Source: Zymoseptoria tritici IPO323
Taxonomy: Eukaryota > Ascomycota > Dothideomycetes > Mycosphaerellales > Mycosphaerellaceae
NCBI RefSeq assembly: GCF_000219625.1
Contig: NC_018208.1
Location: forward strand, 1,240,001-1,304,000
Length of the DNA: 64,000 bases
Direction of reading: 5' to 3'
Shown here: one piece after another, positions 1 to 10,744 of the stretch
Layout of the letters: every line of letters begins with the position of its first letter
How positions within the stretch are numbered: the stretch's first letter is position 1
Notes under the pieces: model-generated
The model's input: the letters and a program-made list of their open reading frames with translations, nothing else
Told to the model about the DNA's origin: nothing
The model's database searches: none
Program-made: the position numbers and the translations under genes

Positions 1-2
1 TC

Positions 3-794
3 TCAGCAGTAGGCTACGACCAGCTCTCCGCGAAATTCACCGGAACCTCCGTCAAAGTCACACCCGGAGCTCACAACCAAGGAATCTTCATCACTCTCCG
101 CCAGCGCGGCAACGAAGAGTACCGCCTCACCCACCCGGCCGCTTTCCTCGGTGGTTTCCTCCGCGGAAACCTCTACATAACCGTCGCAGACACATGCTTT
201 GTAACATGCGAGAAAACGGGCCTCAAAACCATCCTCCACTACCTCGAAGAAGGCTACTTTGGCAAAACCCAAAACAAAGTCGAAGGAATCGTCTACAAAC
301 CCTCATCCATCCTCGACGACAAAGTCACTCGACTAAAAGACGTTCCCTCCAAAGAAATCATCGGACGCATCGAAGGCGTCTGGACGGAGAAAATCTGGTT
401 CGTCCCTGGATCCGCGGACTTCAAAAAGTCGAAAGAGTCCGAACGTATCCTCCTCATGGATGTCTCGCCTCTCCTACCTATCCCGAAGAAGTGTCCACCA
501 GAGAATCAGCAGCTTCCGAATGAGAGTCGGAAATTTTGGGGTGGAGTTACGGATGCAATTGTCGCGAAACAGTATGGACAGGCGACGCAGAGGAAGACGG
601 AGTTGGAGGAACGGCAGAGGGAGCGGGCGGCGGAGAGGGCGAAGGAAGGGAAAGAGTGGAGTCCGAGGTTCTTCACAACGGTCACGGAGAAGGACGGACG
701 CCCGCGGGTTAGTGAGGTTGGGAAGAAGGCTATGGAAGGGCTGCAAGCGGGTGATTACACGCTCGAGAAGCCAGCGGAGTATGGTGCTATCTGA
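3..794 (+). CDS. Oxysterol-binding protein-related protein, C-terminal part (5' end outside window)
   Basis: The frame starting at base 3 is open from the window edge to a TGA at 792-794, giving 263 residues with no start codon of its own. It reads through a typical OSBP lipid-binding barrel segment: a GGFLRGNLYITV strand, a CEKTGLKTILHYLEEG block and the motif KTQNKVEGIVY, followed by a charged helical tail (ERQRERAAERAKEGKEW) and the end RFFTTVTEKDG. Proteins of this family carry sterols and phosphoinositides between membranes at contact sites. The EQVSHHPP signature lies upstream and is not in view, so the subgroup (Kes1/Osh4-like or longer with PH domain) cannot be decided. No intron is needed in the visible part. 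The family call is firm and the exact member is not. Confidence 0.9.
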   Translation, partial: SAVGYDQLSAKFTGTSVKVTPGAHNQGIFITLRQRGNEEYRLTHPAAFLGGFLRGNLYITVADTCFVTCEKTGLKTILHYLEEGYFGKTQNKVEGIVYKPSSILDDKVTRLKDVPSKEIIGRIEGVWTEKIWFVPGSADFKKSKESERILLMDVSPLLPIPKKCPPENQQLPNESRKFWGGVTDAIVAKQYGQATQRKTELEERQRERAAERAKEGKEWSPRFFTTVTEKDGRPRVSEVGKKAMEGLQAGDYTLEKPAEYGAI

Positions 795-1334
795 CGGATG
801 TGAAGAGCCCGGAAGAGGGAGTTGTAGAAGTGGCATTGCTTTGGCGTTTGGGGAGTCGAGCACAGGGCGTTGGCATCGATCAGCAGAAGAGCAGGAGTGG
901 TTGAACATAGTACGGTCCGCCAGTCGATCATTCACACGGCAGAAGAGTAACGATGCAGGATACGAGTGGAGGATAGAAGAATGACGAGACATAGAGCAGA
1001 TGAGAACGGCACTACAGTCGCTTAGATGAATGGACTACGATGACAGCAGCGGATTGCAGTCGATTTTTGATTGATTGAACCAGACACACTGGATTGCAGG
1101 GTTTTGTCGGGAGCTTAACGGAGCATATCGCCTGGTGTGCAACGATCACCTCCCTGGCACGAGAATCAAGTCTTTCCTTCTGCTCTCCTGACTAGACCGC
1201 ACACTCCACGCCACCGGACGGTAAGTCGTGCAGTGCCGACCAAGCGCTATCACAGAGCTAGCCACCCAACCATACCTATACAACATGACCACACATTCAA
1301 AGTCCCACTCCATCCGATCCCACTCCCTCACTTA
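795..1334. other. Intergenic, convergent 3' ends
   Basis: This stretch lies between the 3' ends of the oxysterol-binding protein gene (plus) and the decarboxylase gene (minus). Short open frames occur in it but none has coding character. I see no repeat or RNA gene. Confidence 0.6.
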
Positions 1335-2986
1335 TCACAACCCCATCCTCTCCCCCGCCCTCTCAATCCCCTTGACCAACCCCTCCACAGTCCCCCTATC
1401 CGTCCCTCCATTAACCACAACCCTGAAAAACTTCCCATGCTCCCCCGGCGCGAAATCCGTCATGAAACCCCCTTCCTCCCTCAGTACTTTCGTAATCCCC
1501 TCTGTGACGGCACTGTTCCTCCCAGCATCCGACGTCTTCGCGTAGTAAAAGCAGACTTGCAAACATGCCGGTGGATCCGAGGAGACGAGGGTGAACTTGG
1601 GATTAGAAGCGATGAGAGAGGTGAGGTGAGTAGCGATGGAGAAAGCGTGGTCGATCGCAGCGCTGAAGCCGGAGGAGCCGTGATACAGCCAGGTAAGGGC
1701 GAGTTTGAGACTGTCGCCCCGGCGGCCGCATTGGGGTGTTAAATCGGCGAGGTCGTAGAATTGATCCAGTGAGCCGGGGATGCCGTCCCATTCCCGTTCT
1801 TCCTTCTCAGCGTGGTGGTGGCCATTGGTCATCTCTTCAGGTGGATCGGCAGAGTGGAATAAGTAGCCGGCGGGGAGCGTCATACCCTGGTGTAGGCGCC
1901 TCATGTCGGAGACGAGGAGGAAGGAGCAGGTTAGTGGGACTTGCAGCATTTTGTGCGCGCAGATGCAAATCGAGTCTGCGCGTGAGGAACCCTGGAGTTT
2001 ATGCCGTTGCGCTTCACTGAAGATGACCGATCCGCCCCAGGAGCCGTCCACGTGCAGCCATAGTCCTTCTTTCTGGCAGACGTCCGCGATGGCGACCAGC
2101 GGGTCGAAGGAGCCGAGGACGGTCGTTCCTGCTGTAGCGTTGACGTAAAAGGGTGTCTCGCCCGCCTGTCGTGAGGTCGCGATCGCTGAGCTGAGGGCCT
2201 TGGGATCCATCCTTCCGGACGAGTCTACAGCGACAGACTTGACAGCCCTGGACCCGAAGCCGAACATCTGCGCCGCCTTCTCGACGCTGTAATGCCCGTG
2301 CTCACTCGTGAATAACACGAATTTCCTTCCGCCATTCCCTTCCATTTTCGTCTCCGGAAAGAGGATATTCCTCGCGGTCACCATTGAAGTTGCATTCGCG
2401 GCAGAACCACCGGGTTGCGATACACCTCCGGCATATGGCCCTATGAAACCGAAGAGCGTGGCGAGACTCCGACACGTGAGTTTTTCGATGAGAGTGAGTG
2501 CTGGACTGACTTGGTAGACGTGGAGATTTGTGTTGAGGGTTGAGAGGAGGAGGTCGGATGCCAGGCCGATGGGAGTGGGCGTGGAGTAGAGTTTGTCGAG
2601 GAAGCCGGTGTCCCAGGTGTTGGTGCTGTTAGTTAGGATCGTCTGGACTATGGATAGGAAGTCGTCTTTGCCAACGCCGTCTTGTGGCAAGCTTGAGGGG
2701 AGAAGTTGTTTGAGGTCTTGAGGAGGTAGGGAGTTGGAGAGAGGGGGTTTGGAGCCATTGGGTCGGGGATCGATGCCGTGTACTTTTTGGGGAGTGTCGG
2801 TGTCGGCGGATTGGATGAAGGGTTTTATGAGGGCTTGGACGGCTGAGAGGAGCTGGATTGATGATTAGTTGAATTGGTCTGGGTTGGAACTCTAGGATCG
2901 TCTACTTCTTCTGTTTCGTCTGCTCGATTCCCTAGTTTCGTTCCATTCGTTGATGGGGTCGGTTTGCCACTTCCGTTGGTGGTCAT
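1335..2986 (-). CDS. Group II pyridoxal-phosphate decarboxylase (glutamate / cysteine-sulfinate decarboxylase-like)
   Basis: The proposed model is complement(join(1335..2852,2906..2986)), 532 residues. Exon 1 starts at the ATG at 2986-2984 and ends at a GTAGAC donor; the 53-bp intron 2853-2905 holds an AACTAATC branch site and ends CCAG, and both junctions are phase 0. The protein carries the group II PLP fold: a QPGGSAAN loop, HYSVEKAA, the cofactor-binding HVDGSWGG (usual HADAAWGG), and AHKMLQVPLTCS holding the Schiff-base lysine. This family decarboxylates acidic amino acids such as glutamate or cysteine sulfinate, or aromatic ones. The HKM-x-VP context favours the acidic amino acid branch, but the substrate is inference. 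The N-terminal 60 residues are polar and probably disordered. An internal start at 2690 would be a TTG and is unlikely. Confidence 0.88.
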
Positions 2987-3519
2987 TGTGAGGGAGGACA
3001 GTGATTCAAAGGCGATGTGTCAGGAAATGCTGTCAATCTTGAGATCGATATTGAAGGAGACTGTAGAGACGGGAATAAGACGATAGAAAGAAAGTGTATA
3101 CTCTGTGTACCTGACATCAATGTGATCGTATCCGAAAATTTACGAGGTGAATCCAAGATCCGGACCGAATCCTGCCGAGTCGGATCTCGGGAAGAGAAAG
3201 ACATGTTGTGGCGACCGTTGACTCGATTTGGCAATTGGTCTTAGGCATTCCGAGATGCGGTGGCGGTTCGACCGGATATCGGTGGGTCGTGGTCGAGGTG
3301 ATGTCCGATGGAGAGGGACAGGGCAGTCAAATTTCTGTAGCTTTGACATGGCCTCGTTGCCGGGGTACATGCTCGATGAACTTCACAGCCTCGTCACGGC
3401 ACGCCTGAATCTCAGCACATAGAAGATGATGCATTCGTCTATCGACAATGGCGCTGAAACGCGGGACTCATAAAGCCAAATTCGTAGTCCATTCCTCCCG
3501 GACTGCTTCGACTCTTCTC
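2987..3519. other. Intergenic, promoter side of the decarboxylase gene
   Basis: This region separates the decarboxylase start from the NOP9 stop, both genes being on the minus strand. I see short unsupported open frames only. Confidence 0.55.
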
Positions 3520-5749
3520 TCACGAGCTGCCAGCCACCGGCCTCGTCCGGTTCGCCCCAGTAGCTTTCGACTTGACCTCCTTCTTGCCTTCCCCATTCCT
3601 CGCCATCGTCCTCCCTCTGCCAGCTTCCTCTTTCTCCCGCTTCGCCTTCGCCTGCGCATGTCTCTCCCTCGCTATCTGCAGCGGCGTCTTGCTTTCCTTT
3701 GCATCGATCTCCGAGAATGCCTGGAACCCCTCGTTGCTCGCCTTCAATCTGCTCTGCCTGACCCAGTCCGGTCGTTTCCGTTTGTACATGTCCATTTTCC
3801 AGTTCTTCCATACTGCTCTGCCACACGGGCTATCTCTCAACATCGCCTCGTTTTCAGCTAGCTCTTCTGCGATGCGTTCTCTGATGAACGCTAGACCGTG
3901 AGTGCCTTCCCAGATGCAATCCACCACGTGAGAGGCGGACTTATCCAAAGCCATCTCGCCGAAGTTTCCGTAGAAGCGCTGAATGAGTTTGCGGCGTTGG
4001 ATCATCGAGGCGTTCTTCGTGGTGAAGGCTTGTTGCAGTGTGCGGGTGACTACATGGTCGGAAGCCATGCTGAGGAGGGTCGCGGCTTCGAGTGTGGTCA
4101 TCGAGTCGAGAATGAGAGCTGAGAGGGAGCCTGGTACGATGAGCATGGACTGAGCGAGGATGTTGAAGTGGACTTTGTTGGGTCCTGATGGCCGCGCGAA
4201 AAAGGCGTCGTCTCCGTTGGCATGTGCATTGACTTTGTTGATGTCGCGCACTGTGTCCGGTTTCTGCACTTCCAATTTGAGGAGCTGTTCCACGTCGAAT
4301 TGATCGTCCTTTTGGAAAGTCTGTTCGAAGACTGCTGCGATTGCTTGTGTGTCGATGTCCCGAACTGTGCATCTCTCGATCAACGTCTTGGTCAAACTTG
4401 TCCATTGCCTCTCCAGCAGAGTGGGTATGATTGGAAGCAAAATCTCGTGAGCTTCCAGTAGGTCATCGTATCCGAGTCGTCCCAGGATGCGGCAAACCAC
4501 ATATGTCGCAGTCTCATTCTTCGCATGAGAGGCTAATCTCTCCTTGAAGAATTGGTTATACAAGCTCTTGAATAGTTTCGCCGGTGCGTTTTCAATAATC
4601 CTCTCCACCAAATGTGCTCCCACTGGATCATACACCAGACCACTGATGAACCCGGCACTCTCGCAGTCGGATGTGAAAGGATCGTCGGGTAGGAGGGTTC
4701 GGATGATCGATTTGCTGTCCTTCGCTCGCTGCTTGCCGTAGTGTGTGAGTTCTAGGGTGAGGAGGAGTTGAAGAGTCGGATTCGCGGATGGGTGGGTAGC
4801 CAAAGCTCGGAGCTTGTCCGTGTCAAGGCCAGCAACACTGTCGTGAATGAGCTTCTCCAACGCTGTCGAGAATGCTTTCGGCACAGGCCGCTTGTTGTCG
4901 GTAGCTTGTTCGGTCGATTTCGTGGTTCCAGCAATTGGTGCACCTTCTCTCCGCTTGCTGTGAAGGATGCTTTTGGCGGAATCGTTCGTCGCGGGCGATC
5001 CCGACAGTACCAACAAGAGGACTCGGAGAGCGTGTGAGGCATATTTGTCAGTCAAGAGGAAGCCCAGATTCCCTTCTAATTCGGCCAGAGTGTGAAGAAA
5101 CAAATTCTCCAATGAAACGTAGACATCATTGACATCAGTCTGTTTGATGTCCTTCTTCTTCGTGGTGAGCTCTTCGCTGACGAGTGGAGCCGCGTAGGTG
5201 AATAGCGTTTCGCAGCAATGCGAGGCAAAGCGGTGCGAGAGCATGTGAATGAAGCTGTCATAAAAAGTTAGTATGACGTCGCGATGATTGCCACCAATAT
5301 TCCAAACACTGCACGTACTTTCCGCTGAATTTTTGGAACAGATTCTTGAGTTGAGATGCGTTGGACACGCGAATCAATCTCTCCATCAATCGTGAACAGG
5401 ATTGACTGTGGGCGATCTTGAGTTCCTTGCCATCAGCTTCGCGGTAGACACTCTCCAGGAAAAGTTTCCGTTCGTCAGGGTCCGAGAATTGATCCAGCTC
5501 CAACATTTCGTCCGCACGTTTGAAGTACTCCTGCTCGTCGTCGTCGAGCATGCCGAAAAAGACTCGCTCCTCGGCGGGGGGGTATGCGGCGTCCATGTTT
5601 TCGTCGTGGTCAGTCCCATTCAGAGGCATGAACTCGGGCTCGGCTTCCTTTATACGTTTTGAGCTGGCATCCGGGTGGGTCACATCTTCGAGGACATCTT
5701 CATGTTTGCGCTTCATGCGCCTTCCACGCTTGAGGCCCTCTTTGGGCAT
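3520..5749 (-). CDS. NOP9: Nucleolar protein 9 (Pumilio-repeat pre-rRNA-binding factor)
   Basis: The model is complement(join(3520..5254,5319..5749)), 721 residues. The 64-bp intron 5255-5318 has a GTACGT donor, a CATACTAAC branch and an ACAG end, and it rejoins the sequence FSGNFIHMLSHRFASHCCET exactly, which settles the splice. The protein begins MPKEGLKRGRR, has an acidic region (DDDEQEYFKRADEMLELDQF) and then a series of Pumilio-like helical repeats, for example ASHVVDCIWEGT and GAHLVERIIENAP. The tail is Lys/Arg-rich. Nop9 binds the 20S/35S pre-rRNA in the nucleolus and is needed for maturation of the small ribosomal subunit. Length is slightly above the yeast protein, as is common in filamentous fungi. 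Confidence 0.93.
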
Positions 5750-8700
5750 CGTGGGCAGTGGAAGTTATGCGAGATGAGATGACGACCAGGATCCCGAGCA
5801 CACCGAAGGATGTGTGACGGCAAGAGAGGAGTACAGGTGGGGCAAAAGGTACAGGCCGTATCTCGTGGAGCTCGCTGCAGAGTGGTGTGTATGAGTGTGC
5901 GTGTGATTTTTCCGGTGTGATGTCGGGTAGGTTGGTGTATCAGGGACAAGAATGAGATTGGATCTTGGGGGCAGAGAGGAAGTCGACGCGGTCGCACGGA
6001 GCACGACCTCTCTCTTGCGCAGATGTGACAGGGAAGAGCAGAATCGGTGCAGGCGATGGGACGTCAGAGATGTCGAGAAAGTTGTTAGCGCCATCTGCGG
6101 ATCGATCGGTGGAAGACAAACTCTATCTCGGCAGGCAGATTCGGATCCCCGCCAGAGATAATTCTACTGCATGACCTGACCCCTTCATCGGAGCTGACGG
6201 GATCTGTCTGACCGGCTTGGCGAGATCAGATCTCCGGTTCTTGTAGACCTATCCGATCTTGTATCCGGAATATACTCTTTACCTGCCCTCCTCTCTACTC
6301 TCCTTCTACTACACACTCACTACATCACCTTCGACCACGCATCTCCTACGCGACGGCATGACCTCTCGCCGCAATGCAACGTCGGCACAATCGAGGATCA
6401 TGCATGCTGCACGATACATCTCATCACAACATACACGGCCTTCCCACCGAGACATGCCATGCCTCATCAGTAACCAATCTCACACAACCTCCAAACACAG
6501 CAAACCGCCATCTGCAAGGGCCACGATTACACCACGATCTAGACTTGGCGTAGACTCTCGCTCCAGATCTGACACACCACGCGAGCAAGCGGAAAACGGC
6601 CTCGCGTATCGGACAGGTTACACAGAGATACAACCCCTTTTTCTGCCTTCCCACGATCTCGGAAGGCTTGTCGGTGTGAGATGGCATGGTAACACGATCG
6701 GAGTCCACTTTTTCTTTATCGCTGGTCACACAAGATGGGAACCCCGCTTCTGTGACGAGGTGGATGAGATGATGACAGGGGTAGGAAACGCACTGCCCTG
6801 CAGGTGAGCTGTCGTTGTCGCCAGCACCGCAGCGGAGAGATGTACCGCGCCATCATCGACTCGTCTAATCATGCAGGTTCCCGCTGGGTCGCCAATGTTC
6901 GAAGCACGAGATGTCAGATCTAGACTGGTCGAATCCGGTGTTGTCCCGGCCTTGGCCTTGGACTTCCATGCACTGCACGTTGCCATTATTGCTCGACTGC
7001 ACTGCTCAACGTCCCGCACCATGCGATTCGAATCCCCACAGCAGCACCGAAGAAGAAGTCCCACTCTGGCCGCCCAATACGGGTATTGCATTCATCTTGC
7101 ATACATCTGGCATCCATCTACGCCTTCAGATCGATCTGACTCCACCTCCCGGGCTGTGACAGCTCCACGTACGTATGCTAAGAATTCGGGAAGTAGGTGT
7201 CGATGTGAGCGCGCGTCGTTGGCATGCGTAGCTTCGCTTCCTGACACACCGTACTGCATGACTTTATGTCTGTCATTCAGAAATGTCGGCTTAGCAGAGG
7301 CGCAAGATCGTCTCGCAGCTTTGTACAGGTACCCGGCCAGCGGCATAGATGCCAAGAGATTCATGTCAGCGATCTGTCTTGAGCTGACTGACAGCAATTC
7401 ACGACCGCCCTGCACGGATCTGCATCGTCGCATAGCCACGGCTCGGTTCATTGTCAATGCCTAAATTTCCAACCTCGCGCGCAGTCTTCACCCTACAGGC
7501 TTCGCCCGCTTAGCTTGGACGGTGCAGTTTGAGCGGAAGCACGGAGGTATGCAGCAGGCACCTGCGTGGGAAGTTCAATCGATGCCCTTTTCGGGGAAGT
7601 ATCGACACTCTGTGAACAGTGCTCCATTTCCTACCGCGATCTCCAACGCCCTGTTTAGGCAGGTATGGACAATTTCTTCATGTATCGTCCGATCGTTGCA
7701 TTCGCTGCTCAATTCTCCGCCAGTTTCCGACCATCGAGGCTGTCCGATCCTAACTGAGGTCGTTCGATCGTTGCATTCTCTGCCCAATTCTCTGCTCAAT
7801 TCGCCACCATCGAGGCTGCGATACTAACTGAGGTCGCCGACAGCTCTCAGATCTCAGGAAATGAGGCCGCTTGGCTCCGCTTGCTTTCGTGGACCGGAAA
7901 AGGTATATGAAGGCAGCTTTCCACCGTCGATCAACCTGTTCTTGAGCAATCCCGCGAGCGAAAGACGTTCTCTTATCGGCAAATACGGCTTCTCTTTCCT
8001 TACAACGCCATTGACCCTTGCCAAAGCGATGTTTTGTCTTGGAATCGTTGCGAGACTTCGGTGCAGATATGAAGGGATGCCCCCGATGGGTGTGGGTCAC
8101 AACGGAGGAAACGAAGTGGTCGGAATCGTACGGTCAGTTGTGCAGGGAGGTACAGGTCGGGAGCTTCAAGATATCTGCTTGGCGCTGACGCTCCAGACAC
8201 CTCCGCGGCCTGATCAGAGCGGAACTGCGGAAGTGGTTAACTTCATGGCAACAGAGTCGTTGGAGGCAACTGCTATTTATGTGGGCGTCTTGTGGAAGTA
8301 TTTCGATGGACCGTCCCACCGCTCCATTCACTGCCCACAGAATCGATCGCGAAAGGGTAAAATAAGTGCAATTATGACAACTCTTGTAGACCATCTCCCA
8401 AATATCTCGCTTCTGGCCATGGGTTTCCGGCGGTGTCGGCCGAAGAGCTCAGGATCATGATGGTTGAAGTGGTCACGAATAAGTCCGAGCGGGCTGACGT
8501 CCCAAGGATGACCCCCTTTTCCAGCTCTTGGTCTCTCATCGCGAGCATAAGCTGACCGTGGACAGGACATTCTGGATGTAATGAGAGATGAAAGTTAGTG
8601 CATGTTGAAGAGCGAGAAAGTCAGAAACATCGTCGACGGATGAATCTTGAACGGCAATTGCTCGATGTGTCTTCCATGGGCGGCCTCTGGAGTTCAACCT

Positions 8701-8951
8701 TGTATCCGCTCGGAAAGACCGGCAATGTCTCCAGGATGCGGCCTGCTGTGCTTCTTTGAACCACCACCATGCCCGGAGATCGCGGACGACGCTGCGACGA
8801 TCCCGCCCTGATACCCTAGCCGGACAGAAAGTTATAAGCACGCTGTCTGCCAAAGGTCATCATCTTCCTTTTCTTGACAACGAGCCAACAACGACAGCCA
8901 CCGCAAACAACACAAACACAATCGAAAACAACGCACCAAGAACATATCATT
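5750..8951. other. Gene-poor 3.2-kb stretch
   Basis: No open frame here shows recognisable domains, a signal peptide with cysteine pattern, or a convincing exon chain. The longest frame (6259-6807, plus) is low-complexity Ser/Thr/Arg sequence and I do not accept it. Bases 5850-6000 contain the promoter side of NOP9. A 75-bp tandem duplication lies at 7686-7834 and is listed separately. Confidence 0.5.
7686..7834. repeat. 75-bp tandem duplication, two diverged units
   Basis: The units run 7686-7760 and 7761-7834. Both start CGTYCGATCGTTGCATTC and both end CTAACTGAGGT, with scattered substitutions between. They lie in the gene-poor stretch and have no obvious function. Confidence 0.8.
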
Positions 8952-9266
8952 ATGAAGTTCACCGCTTTCATCACCACCCTCGCCGTGGCGGTCGGTCTCA
9001 TCACTCCTGTTCTCGCAGTACGACTCTCTCTTCCCCTCCTTGCCATCACTTCGTCTCCATCGCATTACTGACGGGTTCTTTGTACATCAATAGCAATGCA
9101 AAACCGACCCGGATTGCAATAGCAGCGGTCTTGTGTGCGCTAAGGGCGCTCGTATCACGTGGTATGGCGATACTTCTGCTCGGGGTGCTGTGTGTGCTAA
9201 CGTCTGTCCGCGTTTAGTGACTATGGCGATTGCGGATGCATTGCTTCGTGCCCGAACGGATGCTGA
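8952..9266 (+). CDS. Small secreted cysteine-rich protein, family A member 1 (8 Cys)
   Basis: The model is join(8952..9017,9094..9161,9218..9266), 60 residues. Exon 1 encodes a clean signal peptide (MKFTAFITTLAVAVGLITPV...LA). Intron 1 (9018-9093) is GTACGA...AATAG and intron 2 (9162-9217) is GTATGG...GCTAACG...TTTAG. I chose the GTATGG donor rather than GTGGTA three bases upstream because it matches the donor of member 3 and creates TG|T, the cysteine conserved in the paralogs. The mature part has cysteines spaced C-x5-C-x6-C-x8-C-x4-C-x-C, plus two extra at the end (IAS-C-PNG-C). No known family is recognised. The size, signal and cysteine density are those of fungal apoplastic effectors or antimicrobial peptides, which is inference. 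Confidence 0.75.
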
Positions 9267-9391
9267 TTTGGTGGAAATGGAATATCATGCTGGCTTCCAG
9301 GGTCGAGTTTGACACGGTTCAAAGGAGCAGATATCAAGGATCGTCGGCATCGCTCTCTGACAGTCAACACTGTTTGAATCTTGTCTTCTCT

Positions 9392-9451
9392 CACGTTCGT
9401 CTCTTCTCACGTTCGTCTCTTCTCACGTTCGTCTCTTCTCACGTTCGTCTC
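9392..9451. repeat. 16-bp tandem repeat, 3.75 perfect copies
   Basis: The unit CACGTTCGTCTCTTCT begins at 9392, 9408, 9424 and 9440, the last copy partial. The copies are identical, which suggests recent slippage. It lies 126 bp past the stop of family A member 1 and 320 bp before the next gene start. Confidence 0.92.
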
Positions 9452-9628
9452 AGTACAATTGCTCTTCAATCAATGTCTTCGGCTGACTCTCGAAAAGCAG
9501 CCATGCGTGGGATGTCGGCGGAGGCAGTTCTATTGCATACGAGTGGCAGTCGCTCGTGTAGATGTAACTCGACAAGTTCCGTTGCGGTGATCGCGGACGC
9601 GCAGCGATGCAGTCCTTGCTGAGCTTTT

Positions 9629-9663
9629 GCTCCCTGGAGCACGCTACGGATACGAGCTTGCAT
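9629..9663 (+). repeat. Duplicated 5'-flank block, copy upstream of family A member 2
   Basis: The block begins GCTCCCTGGAGCACGCT and ends ATACGAGCTTGCAT. It matches the block at 10404-10438 at nearly every position and contains the 12-bp palindrome GCTCCCTGGAGC (one central mismatch pair). It lies about 110 bp upstream of the member 2 start. Confidence 0.8.
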
Positions 9664-9770
9664 GGATCATCTATCGAGGCTGTGCATACACGGAGGTCAT
9701 CCTCTTCTTCTTTCCAACTTCAACAACAGCACCACCCACAACAAAACAGCGCACATCACTAGGACTCAAC

Positions 9771-10077
9771 ATGAAGTTCATCGCTCTCATCACCGCGCTC
9801 GTCGTCGGCCTCCTCACTCCTATGGTCGCAGTGGGTCGCATATCCATCACCCTGTCATCACCGCATTGCTGACGCGGACTCGTACATCAACAGGCATGCA
9901 CATCGAATCCTGAATGCGAAACCGACGAAAACATCGCTGCTTGCCACGACGCCTGGGGCCCACACTATAATCCAGCCTGGTACAGCGACTCTTCTCTATG
10001 CCTCAGCAGTCCATTGGGTGCTGACTTTACCGCATTGTAGCGACTCTGACAATACTTGCTACTGTTGGCCCGGCTAG
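9771..10077 (+). CDS. Small secreted cysteine-rich protein, family A member 2 (6 Cys)
   Basis: The model is join(9771..9830,9894..9979,10041..10077), 60 residues. Exon 1 encodes the signal peptide MKFIALITALVVGLLTPMVA. Intron 1 (9831-9893) is GTGGGT...CATTGCTGAC...ACAG and intron 2 (9980-10040) is GTACAG...GCTGACTT...TTGTAG; intron 1 is phase 0 and intron 2 is phase 2, as in the other two members. The mature protein begins ACTSNPECETDEN and has six cysteines spaced C-x5-C-x8-C-x12-C-x5-C-x-C. It is clearly paralogous to member 3 in sequence, exon lengths (60/86/37 against 60/86/31 bp) and flanking DNA. Function is unknown. An extracellular role, as effector or antimicrobial, is inferred from size and signal only. 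Confidence 0.78.
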
Positions 10078-10744
10078 AGATTGAAGGTCTGCTCGGCGCA
10101 CGCGCGAATACCACTGCGAGCGGGTCATGCGGAGCAGAAAGTTGCAAGGGGAGGACGGGATGGAAGGAGGGTGCCAGTCATGGAGAGGCACAGACGATCA
10201 TTCCTGTTGGATACTCACATCGTTGCCGCATGCTGCCTAGCACAATTGTCAGCATGGTAGATTCGACATCTTCGGGTAGCTTTTGGGAATGGGAAACGAC
10301 CTTGTATCGGCTGACACACACCGGAAGCATATCTCCACAGGTACGAACGTGAGGTGCTTGTCATTTGTGCAATCCGAAAGATTCCGGAGATCGCAGAGGC
10401 GGTGCTCCCTGGAGCACGCTGCGAATACGAGCTGGCATTCATCATGACCCCGGTCGGCGGTGATGCATGCATCGGCTTCCGTCGGAGGCATCTCTCCAAG
10501 ATACGAAGGTGGATGAGTGCCGGATTTTGGTGATCCGACAGGTCCCGACGGACGGCCGGCTCTTCCTGGACCACGCTGCGCCATGCTACGCCATGCGAGT
10601 TTCCCATTGAAATCACACACAAAGGCCGCTGAACCTCATCCACTTCTTCTTCCTCTTTCCAACAACGACAACACCACACCCAACACGACACCTCCACGGC
10701 ACGGCGAATATACCGCTCCACTTCCAACACATCGACCAGTCAGC
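10078..10744. other. Spacer between family A members 2 and 3
   Basis: The spacer contains the duplicated flank block of member 3 (10404-10438). Two further short pieces resembling it occur near 10560-10590. No gene is seen. Confidence 0.55.
10404..10438 (+). repeat. Duplicated 5'-flank block, copy upstream of family A member 3
   Basis: This is the second copy of the block at 9629-9663, again with GCTCCCTGGAGCACGCT and ATACGAGCT. It lies about 310 bp upstream of the member 3 start, so DNA has been inserted between block and gene compared with member 2. Confidence 0.8.

Larger units (their letters stand above)
9267..9770. other. Spacer between family A members 1 and 2
   Basis: This spacer holds a 16-bp tandem repeat (9392-9451) and the duplicated promoter block of member 2 (9629-9663). 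No gene is seen. Confidence 0.6.

Noticed and set aside
6259..6807. Plus-strand open frame of 182 codons
   Set aside because: Ser/Thr/Arg-rich sequence without a domain; it lies in a gene-poor stretch with equally long chance frames.
7015..7045. tRNA-like T-loop GATTCGAATCC
   Set aside because: The flanking bases do not pair as a T stem and no acceptor or anticodon arms can be built.
9392..9451. CRISPR-like short repeat
   Set aside because: Units are contiguous without spacers and the genome is eukaryotic; it is a slippage repeat.
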